DNA of 19,945 nucleotides from JBBTXJ01 sp964636345. Lineage in GTDB: Bacteria; Patescibacteriota; Patescibacteriia; Magasanikbacterales; JBBTXJ01. Shown here one piece after another: positions 14,992 to 19,945 of this stretch (position 1 is the first letter of the stretch; the number at the start of each line of letters is the position of its first letter). The DNA lies in the NCBI GenBank assembly GCA_964636345.1, contig CAZWRL010000014.1, forward strand, positions 1 through 19,945, given 5' to 3'. The notes beneath the pieces are model-generated. The model worked only from the letters and a program-made list of their open reading frames with translations, was not told the origin of the DNA and searched no databases. The position numbers were made by a program, and so were the translations under genes.

Positions 14992-15756
14992 CTACTTCTG
15001 CTCCTTATGCTCCTGTGCCATGAACGTTCTCATATCCGCAATGGTGCTCATGAACTGCGCCGGGAAAATGATGGTGGAATTTTTTTCAACGCTGATTTCC
15101 GCCATGGTTTGAAGGTTCCGAAGTTGGAGCGCTATTGGATGCGCCTGCATGACGTCTGCGGTATCCGCAAGTTTTTGCGATGCCAAAAATTCGCCTTCTG
15201 CGGCAATGATTTTGGCGCGCTTTTCACGTTCGGCTTCTGCCTGTTTTGCCATGGCGCGCTGCATGCCTTCCGGAAGTTCAATATCTTTTATTTCAACCAC
15301 CGAGACCACAACACCCCAGTCCGCTGTGTGCGCGTCCAACACTTTCGTGATTTCCGTATTGATGGTTTCGCGCTCGCTTAAAATTTCATCAAGCTGAAAT
15401 TTACCCACAACATTCCTGATGGACGTCTGTGCAATTTGATTGATGGCGCTTCGCACGTCTTCAATGGCCACAATACTTTTGACCACATCCGTTATTTTGT
15501 AATACGCAACCGCGGAAACATCCACGGACACATTGTCTTTGGTGATAATTTTCTGCGGTGGAATAGGAAGCGTGACGGTGCGAAGATCAACTCGTTTCAA
15601 TACCTCTATATAGGGAATGATAATGGAAAGCCCTGGGTTGCGCATCCCCACAATTTTTCCAAAACGAAAAACCACTCCTTTTTGATACTGCTGAACGGTG
15701 CGGAGACCGGGAATGATGATGAACACAAGGACGAATACCGCAAGTGCGATGAACAT
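14992..15756 (-). CDS. SPFH/stomatin-like (slipin) membrane protein
   Basis: A 254-residue protein. An N-terminal membrane segment (FIALAVFVLVFIIIPGL) is followed by the SPFH/band-7 domain: a VQQYQKGVVFRFGK strand, NPGLSIIIPYIEVLKRVDLRT, then DNVSVDVSAVAYYKI and the LDEILSERETIN helix. A coiled-coil-prone helix (MQRAMAKQAEAEREKRAKIIAAEGE) and a C-terminal segment with IIFPAQF complete the stomatin/slipin pattern. Such proteins form membrane-bound oligomeric scaffolds that affect proteases and membrane microdomains. The usual partner NfeD is not adjacent. No ribosome-binding site is apparent. The gene stands between two tRNA-Gly genes on the same strand. Confidence 0.92.
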   Translation of the reverse strand: MFIALAVFVLVFIIIPGLRTVQQYQKGVVFRFGKIVGMRNPGLSIIIPYIEVLKRVDLRTVTLPIPPQKIITKDNVSVDVSAVAYYKITDVVKSIVAIEDVRSAINQIAQTSIRNVVGKFQLDEILSERETINTEITKVLDAHTADWGVVVSVVEIKDIELPEGMQRAMAKQAEAEREKRAKIIAAEGEFLASQKLADTADVMQAHPIALQLRNLQTMAEISVEKNSTIIFPAQFMSTIADMRTFMAQEHKEQK

Positions 15757-15781
15757 AGGAAATATTTAAAGATTAACGGGG

Positions 15782-15862
15782 TCCCGATGCGCAAGCATTG
15801 GGAAGCGCAGGCGTCGCGCCAGAAGCCAAGCGCCGAAGGCGCGAAGGCGTGGCGCGATACGC
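15782..15862. repeat. Cluster of nested palindromes between the SPFH gene and tRNA-Gly
   Basis: TCCCGATGC-GCAA-GCATTGGGA (15782-15803) forms a hairpin with one G-T pair. Next, GCGTCGCGCCA (15811-15821) pairs with TGGCGCGATACGC (15850-15862, two-base bulge) around an inner GCGCC-GAA-GGCGC (15830-15842). Together they fill most of the 115-bp gap. They may be REP-like elements, a tRNA trailer/terminator, or both. No T tract follows. Confidence 0.55.
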
Positions 15863-15871
15863 CGAGCAGTG

Positions 15872-15942
15872 AGCGGGTAGTGGGAATCGAACCCGCGACA
15901 CCTGTTTGGAAAACAGGAGTTTTACCACTAAACTATACCCGC
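15872..15942 (-). tRNA. tRNA-Gly (anticodon UCC)
   Basis: A 71-nt tRNA. Acceptor GCGGGTA/TACCCGC, D-arm GTTT-AGTGGTA-AAAC, anticodon stem CCTGT/ACAGG with loop TTTCCAA (anticodon TCC), T-arm GCGGG-TTCGATT-CCCAC, discriminator T, CCA not encoded. Its first 10 nt contain the last codons and the TAG stop of the preceding HTH gene. Confidence 0.96.
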
Positions 15943-16607
15943 GTTTGCACGTACGCCGCACTAATCCATCCCAAAATGCGACGAAGTAATACTACACCAT
16001 ATTCTTTTTTGCCATGACTTTTAATCCTTATGTGTACCGTACCATAAGGCAGTATTCTGTATTTAATCCTGGATTTATTTTGACGCGCATCCATTATCGT
16101 CTTCCCGAATTGGGAGAGCGGTATTCCAGATACTTTTGACCAAAATCGTAATGCTTTTTCTTGATCGGTATCAGGATGTAAATGAACTATAAGAGAAAAA
16201 TGCTCTCTTGTTAAACCACATATCTCCCGAAACCATTTCATCGCTATCCTAATCACATCCGGATTAGAATTGGCCACCTGGGTGGTGTTATAAAGTTTGG
16301 TCCCCTCGCCTATATACAAACCCAGCCCTAACATCCAAAGATCTCTTTTTGTGAGCTGACCAATTTCTGATACCGCCTGAGCATTAATAACGGCTATTCT
16401 CTCTAATTTCTTTTTATGACTCAACGCGGAAGACTTTGCAGGACCTTCTTTAATCCGTTTACGAACCGCCGCATTGGGTATGTAGGGGACTTCGCTTAAC
16501 CAACAGCTAAGTGTACTTTTTGACACTTTCAATCGCTCACAAATAATGTTATATGACCATCCCTGTTTTCGCAAACGTGTGGCTTTTTCCCGCAAAGATT
16601 TTTTCAT
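15933..16607 (-). CDS. Helix-turn-helix protein with a LAGLIDADG-like segment
   Basis: A 224-residue basic protein. Residues of about 5-45 form a resolvase-type helix-turn-helix (RLRKQGWSYNIICERLKVSKSTLSCWL). After a linker, WMLGLGLYIGEGTK (91-104) resembles the LAGLIDADG helix, with E101 in the acid position. Strand/helix segments after it (VANSNPDVIRIAMKWFREICG, FSLIVHLHPDTDQEKALRFWSKVSG) resemble the LAGLIDADG fold. I associate this architecture with a family seen in Parcubacteria, usually called only HTH protein. It recalls WhiA, a regulator that fuses the same folds in the other order. A perfect palindrome lies 0-26 bp upstream of the ATG, consistent with autoregulation. The last three codons and stop lie inside tRNA-Gly(UCC). 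Function (regulator or mobile endonuclease) is unresolved. Confidence 0.75.
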   Translation of the reverse strand: MKKSLREKATRLRKQGWSYNIICERLKVSKSTLSCWLSEVPYIPNAAVRKRIKEGPAKSSALSHKKKLERIAVINAQAVSEIGQLTKRDLWMLGLGLYIGEGTKLYNTTQVANSNPDVIRIAMKWFREICGLTREHFSLIVHLHPDTDQEKALRFWSKVSGIPLSQFGKTIMDARQNKSRIKYRILPYGTVHIRIKSHGKKEYGVVLLRRILGWISAAYVQTRV

Positions 16608-16633
16608 AAGTATGGTATCATCGTACCATACTT
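16608..16633. promoter_or_regulatory. Perfect palindrome, putative operator of the HTH gene
   Basis: AAGTATGGTA (16608-16617) and TACCATACTT (16624-16633) form a 10-bp perfect inverted repeat with a 6-bp spacer. It directly abuts the start codon at 16605-16607 and covers the place where the -10 would lie (weak TTGAAC-N17-TACGAT upstream). Position and symmetry suit a dimeric repressor site. Confidence 0.6.
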
Positions 16634-16666
16634 AGTAGGCCAGTTCAACTTTTAATTTTCTTAATA

Positions 16667-16894
16667 CTAATCAACCAAAACTTCCAAAACCTCCTCTACC
16701 TTCTCCTTCCGCTTTTCGCTGGCGGTAACCGCCTGTTTTTCGTGAAGCTCCGTGTACCCGCATGAAGCGCAGGTAAGCGTGGTGAAGTGACGATTTTCTA
16801 TATTCAAAATGCGCTTCCAAAAACTGCCGGCAAGCCACACTTCTCCCTGCCGATACTTGAGGCAATGACATTTAACACACTTATAATTGGTCAT
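16667..16894 (-). CDS. Small zinc-ribbon protein (DUF2082-like)
   Basis: A 75-residue protein with two cysteine pairs, CVKC near the N-terminus (followed by H9 and C10) and CASC at about residues 42-45, in the frame ...FTTLTCASCGYTEL. The central NIENRHF matches the conserved D/N-I-Q/E-N-K/R-x-F of the DUF2082 zinc-ribbon family, described as nucleic-acid-binding on the basis of the fold. The C-terminus is a charged helix (ASEKRKEKVEEVLEVL). Function is unknown. It has its own strong promoter, whose -35 overlaps the end of the nth gene. The 60-bp gap to the HTH gene holds that gene's palindrome and promoter. Confidence 0.8.
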   Translation of the reverse strand: MTNYKCVKCHCLKYRQGEVWLAGSFWKRILNIENRHFTTLTCASCGYTELHEKQAVTASEKRKEKVEEVLEVLVD

Positions 16895-16908
16895 AGCAAT
16901 CTTGTTCT

Positions 16909-16937
16909 ATGATACCCCCTGCCGCGCGTTCCGTCAA
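16909..16937 (-). promoter_or_regulatory. Promoter of the zinc-ribbon gene, TTGACG-N17-TATCAT
   Basis: -35 TTGACG (16932-16937) and -10 TATCAT (16909-16914), each five of six consensus bases, with 17-bp spacing. The -35 overlaps the stop of the nth gene. The predicted 5' leader is about 7 nt. Confidence 0.75.
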
Positions 16938-17602
16938 GGCGTCTTTCCACGCGCGGCACGCATAAACTTCGGTGCGCTCGGGCAGATGTCACGAAGCGGA
17001 CACTCCGGACACTTCGGTTTTCTGGGCACACATACCGCGCGGCCGTGAAGAATCATATACTCGTTGACATCAAGCCAGTCCGTGGACAGATAGAGTTTTT
17101 CAAGATCCGCCGCCTTCTTTTCCGTGCTCTTTTTTTCTTCCGTCAACCCAAGCCGCGGTGCTATGCGATTCACATGCGTATCTACGGCCACGCCCGTTGG
17201 AACGCCAAACGCTTTTCCCATAATCAAATTGGCAGTTTTAAACGAGATGCCGGGAAACTGTAATAATTCTTCGCGCGTCCGCGGCACACGGCCGCCAAAC
17301 TTGTGTACCAAAAGCGTTCCAATACCTTTCAAGTATTTTGTTTTGCTTCTGTAAAAACCTGTCGGCCGAATGAGTTGTTCTAATTCTGGTGTAGAAATTG
17401 TCATAAAATCCCGCGCACTGCGGCACCGTTTGAAAAGCGCGCGCGTGACCTCATTGACTTTTTTATCTGTGCATTGGGCAGAAAGAACGGTTGCAATCAC
17501 AAGCTGCAACGGCGTTTTCCAGCGCACAAAATCTCCCGGCTTTCTATGGTACGTTTTACGCAAACGACGAAACGCCACGCGCGCTCGTTCTTGTTTAACC
17601 AT
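16934..17602 (-). CDS. nth: Endonuclease III
   Basis: A 222-residue base-excision repair enzyme that removes oxidised pyrimidines and cleaves abasic sites. The catalytic lysine is K122 in the helix-hairpin-helix FPGISFKTANLI, and the catalytic aspartate is D141 in AVDTHVNR. The [4Fe-4S] ligands fit C-x6-C-x2-C-x5-C in CVPRKPKCPECPLRDIC. LSAQCTDKKVN in the N-terminal third is a further family marker. The frame is open for another 110 codons upstream, but that part overlaps the guaB1-like gene antisense. ATG 17602 gives the normal family length (E. coli 211) and has a TACAAT -10 exactly 6 nt upstream. It is divergent from the guaB1-like gene, with overlapping promoters. Confidence 0.96.
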   Translation of the reverse strand: MVKQERARVAFRRLRKTYHRKPGDFVRWKTPLQLVIATVLSAQCTDKKVNEVTRALFKRCRSARDFMTISTPELEQLIRPTGFYRSKTKYLKGIGTLLVHKFGGRVPRTREELLQFPGISFKTANLIMGKAFGVPTGVAVDTHVNRIAPRLGLTEEKKSTEKKAADLEKLYLSTDWLDVNEYMILHGRAVCVPRKPKCPECPLRDICPSAPKFMRAARGKTP

Positions 17603-17608
17603 GATGCC

Positions 17609-17637
17609 ATTGTATCGTGGCCGCCCATCTAGTACAA
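17609..17637 (-). promoter_or_regulatory. nth promoter overlapping the divergent guaB1 promoter
   Basis: Minus strand -10 TACAAT (17609-17614) with TTGTAC (17632-17637) 17 bp upstream; the -35 is weak. Six nt separate the -10 from the ATG at 17602, predicting a leaderless nth mRNA. Confidence 0.55.
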
Positions 17638-17638
17638 T
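17610..17638 (+). promoter_or_regulatory. guaB1 promoter overlapping the divergent nth promoter
   Basis: Plus strand -35 TTGTAT (17610-17615, weak), 17-bp spacer, -10 TACAAT (17633-17638), then 15 nt to the ATG. It overlaps the nth promoter almost completely: each -10 is the other's -35 on the opposite strand. Confidence 0.5.
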
Positions 17639-17653
17639 CATCCTGGCCATTCT

Positions 17654-19096
17654 ATGCGTTTCCTCCACCCTGAAGACGAACACAAAGAACTCACCTACGA
17701 CGACGTTTTTTTGATGCCGAATTACTCGGATGCAACCTCGCGCATGGATGCGGATTTGACACCCATAGACGGCCTCGGTACCACCATTCCGGTGATTGTC
17801 GCCAACATGACTGCGGTTGCTGGCAAACGCATGGCGGAAACGGTGGCGCGGCGCGGCGGCCTGGTTGTGTTGCCGCAAGACATGTCGCTTGAACGCGTTG
17901 GTGAAATCATTGCGTATGTAAAATCTCGCCACCCCATCTTTGAAACACCCGTGGTGTTACGGGAAGACCAATCACTTCAAACCGCGCTTAACATTATTTA
18001 CAAACGCTCTCACGGCGCCGCCATGATTGTCAGTGATGATAATAAACCCGTGGGAATCTTTACGGAAAAAGACGCGCTGGAACGCGATCGTTTCACCCAG
18101 CTCCGCGAGGCCATGTCGCGCGACATGATTACCATGCCGGATACCGCCTCGCCGGAACAAATTTTTGCCGCCATCAAAGAACGCCGCGTCACGGTCATGC
18201 CCATTATTAAAAATAACGGCGAGTTAGCGGGCGTGCTCACCGCCCAAGGAGCGCTCCGCGCAACTATGTATACACCGGCACGCAACGCCCGGGGCGAATT
18301 TTTAACCGCCGTTGCCGTTGGCGTGAACCAAGACATTGAACACACTATTCCGGCGCTGCTCGCGCAGGGTGTTGACAGCATCGTACTGGATACCGCTCAC
18401 GGACATCAGAAAAAAATGATTGATGCCGTTCGCGCGGCGCGCGCCATTCTTGGCCCAAACCGGCCGCTCGTTGCCGGCAACGTGGTCAGCGAAGAAGCAA
18501 CGCGAGACCTCATTATTGCCGGCGCAACTATTATTAAAGTGGGGGTGGGGCCGGGCGCCATGTGCATCACTCGCATGATGACCGGCATGGGGCGGCCGCA
18601 ATTTTCCGCGGTGCGCGCCTGCGCGCGGGTGGCGCGCAGTATGGGCGCTCATGTGTGGGCTGATGGCAACATTAAGCACCCGCGCGATGTGGCGCTCGCG
18701 CTTGCCGCTGGCGCCTCATCTGCATTCTTTGGTTCATGGTTTGCTGGCACCTATGAAAGCCCCGCGGACATTCAACGCGACGAACACGGACGACTCTATA
18801 AAGAAAATTTTGGCATGGCATCTACCCGCGCGGTAACCGCGCGAACACGCGGCGAAGACGCGTTTGGCACCGCGCGTAAACAGTTTTTTGAAGAAGGTAT
18901 CTCCAGTTCAAAAATGTATCTCAAGCGCGGCGAGGAAAGCGCGGAAGATATTATTGATAAAATCACGGCAGGCCTGCGAAGCGCCTGCACCTACGCCGGC
19001 GCGCGTAATCTCGAAGAATTCTACCAAAACGCAATTATCGGTGTACACACAGATGCGGGTTTTGAAGAGGGAAAGCCGTGGACAGAAAGCTGGTAA
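17654..19096 (+). CDS. guaB1: GuaB1-type IMPDH/GMP reductase-family protein
   Basis: A 480-residue TIM-barrel enzyme with a CBS pair inserted at about residues 95-205. The catalytic cysteine is C304 in GVGPGAMCITR. Several stretches match the actinobacterial GuaB1 subfamily as I remember it, not canonical GuaB: LTYDDVFLMP, IPVIVANMTAVAGKRMAET, RRGGLVVLPQDM, the MCITRMMTGMGRPQFSAV loop, HVWADGNIKHPRDVALALAAGA and GSWFAGTYESP. Mycobacterial GuaB1 has been reported to act as a GMP reductase (GMP to IMP with NADPH) regulated through its CBS domains, so that is the likelier activity here; IMP dehydrogenase cannot be excluded. No other purine genes are adjacent, suggesting nucleotide interconversion within salvage. 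The start matches family length. Confidence 0.88.
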   Translation: MRFLHPEDEHKELTYDDVFLMPNYSDATSRMDADLTPIDGLGTTIPVIVANMTAVAGKRMAETVARRGGLVVLPQDMSLERVGEIIAYVKSRHPIFETPVVLREDQSLQTALNIIYKRSHGAAMIVSDDNKPVGIFTEKDALERDRFTQLREAMSRDMITMPDTASPEQIFAAIKERRVTVMPIIKNNGELAGVLTAQGALRATMYTPARNARGEFLTAVAVGVNQDIEHTIPALLAQGVDSIVLDTAHGHQKKMIDAVRAARAILGPNRPLVAGNVVSEEATRDLIIAGATIIKVGVGPGAMCITRMMTGMGRPQFSAVRACARVARSMGAHVWADGNIKHPRDVALALAAGASSAFFGSWFAGTYESPADIQRDEHGRLYKENFGMASTRAVTARTRGEDAFGTARKQFFEEGISSSKMYLKRGEESAEDIIDKITAGLRSACTYAGARNLEEFYQNAIIGVHTDAGFEEGKPWTESW

Positions 19097-19107
19097 ATTG
19101 ATATACT
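19079..19107 (+). promoter_or_regulatory. Promoter TGGACA-N17-TATACT
   Basis: -35 TGGACA (19079-19084) inside the 3' end of guaB1 and -10 TATACT (19102-19107). The ATG at 19114 is 6 nt away, so the mRNA should be leaderless. It has the same hexamers and spacing as the promoter at 7941-7969. Confidence 0.72.
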
Positions 19108-19113
19108 AAATCC

Positions 19114-19878
19114 ATGAAAATTCGCCTGGTTGATGGATTCAAAATCCGTAATACCCTCGACATTAATTTTATTGATCTCCATTTCCGGGGCAGCATGTCA
19201 CGGTTTGTGAGCAAACTGTACATACCAAAAGGAGAAATGTGGCTCGATCATATTTTTGAATTAAGCGGTGAACGAAAATTTTTGCTCCGCGCGCATTATT
19301 ATTCTGAAAAATTTTTCACGAAACCCATTGACAGCGCGCTGTATGCTGAATATCGTGATCATCTCAAAAAAAAATTATGCCTGCCGGGCCCCGTGCCCTC
19401 ATTTGTGCAGAGACGAAAACGCATCGATGGTAAAAGCGTGCTGTATGTAAATGGTACTATCATCCGCCGCCATCTTGATCCGGAATTTGTGTCCGGTGGA
19501 CATGACCTTGTATATGGGTATGTGCCGAAAAATCAAATCTGGATTGACACCATCACGGTTCCGGAAGAACAACCGTTTGTACTGTTACATGAACAGGTCG
19601 AACAAAAACTCATGGCCGAAGGAAAAAAATATGATAACGCACATCGTTTTGCGCTCGCGGCGGAAATGGAAGCACGCATTGCGGCAGGTGTTGGCATGTA
19701 CCCAGGCGATGAAAATTATTTATGGAGCGGATTACCGGATAGCGATTTGATTAAACAGTACACAAAATCCTCGCGCCGCATCCATCGTACGCGCACAACG
19801 GGAGCGCCCGTTGCCGCGCTTGCCGAAGAACGCTACCATCGCCGCAAACAAGGCGTTGCGCGATTTACCAATAACTAA
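19114..19878 (+). CDS. Unknown protein with an internal duplication and an HExxE motif
   Basis: A 254-residue soluble protein without a signal peptide; I cannot name a family. It contains two similar units: YIPKGEMWLDHIFELSGERKFLLRAH (about 36-61) and YVPKNQIWIDTITVPEEQPFVLLHEQ (about 136-161), each a Y-I/V-PK-x2-W-D segment leading to a helix. The second unit carries HEQVE (H159-E163), then YDNAH (H177) and E184/E186. An HExxE...H...E pattern in a helix resembles a zincin metal site, but the canonical HExxH is absent, so catalysis is only a possibility. The first unit has RAHYYSE at the equivalent place and may be inactive. The tail is basic. It has its own leaderless promoter and is followed 1 nt later by another start. 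Confidence 0.7.
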   Translation: MKIRLVDGFKIRNTLDINFIDLHFRGSMSRFVSKLYIPKGEMWLDHIFELSGERKFLLRAHYYSEKFFTKPIDSALYAEYRDHLKKKLCLPGPVPSFVQRRKRIDGKSVLYVNGTIIRRHLDPEFVSGGHDLVYGYVPKNQIWIDTITVPEEQPFVLLHEQVEQKLMAEGKKYDNAHRFALAAEMEARIAAGVGMYPGDENYLWSGLPDSDLIKQYTKSSRRIHRTRTTGAPVAALAEERYHRRKQGVARFTNN

Positions 19879-19879
19879 T

Positions 19880-19945
19880 ATGGACGCGCCAAAACAACAA
19901 CGAGCACCATCGGAACCGGGCAACCTCGCGGTTACGCATACCAAA
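19880..19945 (+). CDS. Start of a further gene (cut by the window edge)
   Basis: An ATG 1 nt after the stop of the previous gene opens a frame of 22 codons reaching the window end (MDAPKQQRAPSEPGNLAV...). The spacing suggests the same operon. Too little is visible to name it; the start is polar and Pro/Gln-rich. Confidence 0.55.
   Translation, partial: MDAPKQQRAPSEPGNLAVTHTK

Noticed and set aside
17603..17932. N-terminal extension of endonuclease III by 110 codons
   Set aside because: It is antisense to the start of guaB1, has no conserved motif, and the ATG at 17602 gives normal family length with a promoter just upstream.

Overview
The window looks like a chromosomal segment of a Candidate Phyla Radiation (Patescibacteria) bacterium, most likely of the Parcubacteria side. 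This rests on several signs: a 23S rRNA gene interrupted by a self-splicing intron with a LAGLIDADG gene, a strongly shortened L1-stalk region in that 23S rRNA, small single-domain enzymes, tiny intergenic gaps, and surface proteins of types common in that group. TGA is used as a stop, so the recoded lineages (Gracilibacteria, Absconditabacteria) are unlikely. The assignment is inferred from sequence features only.

Layout. Positions 1-2335 (minus) hold a tight operon: ROK sugar kinase, a GlmU-like nucleotidyltransferase without the acetyltransferase domain, and an endonuclease Q-like PHP protein cut by the window edge. Positions 2336-2858 hold a possible short acidic protein gene and two terminators. 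Positions 2859-6818 (minus) are a 23S-5S rRNA unit with no 16S directly upstream; the 23S carries a 743-nt group I intron with its homing endonuclease gene, two extra hairpins and a reduced L1 stalk. Positions 6819-7274 contain no protein gene but hold a promoter followed by a run of hairpins, either the rRNA leader or a separate small RNA.

Positions 7275-8742 hold a CuA-type cupredoxin lipoprotein (minus), a divergent multi-pass membrane protein (plus) and tRNA-Leu(UAG) (minus). Positions 8808-12832 (plus) pair a large lamin-tail/PKD/OB-fold surface protein with a D-2-hydroxyacid dehydrogenase. Positions 12795-14794 (minus) couple a secreted Asp-box propeller protein to an MgtC-family membrane protein. 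Positions 14845-16894 (minus) contain two tRNA-Gly genes, a stomatin-like SPFH protein, a helix-turn-helix protein with a LAGLIDADG-like segment behind a perfect palindrome, and a zinc-ribbon protein. Positions 16934-19945 hold endonuclease III (minus), a divergent GuaB1-type IMPDH/GMP-reductase-family enzyme (plus), an unknown internally duplicated protein and the start of a further gene.

A recurring theme is promoter placement: for several genes the -10 hexamer lies only 6-7 nt from the start codon, which predicts leaderless mRNAs. The most unusual material is the rRNA locus, the structured region upstream of it, and the HTH/LAGLIDADG gene with its palindrome and tRNA overlap. I see no CRISPR array, transposase or prophage, and no clear multi-gene defence system.
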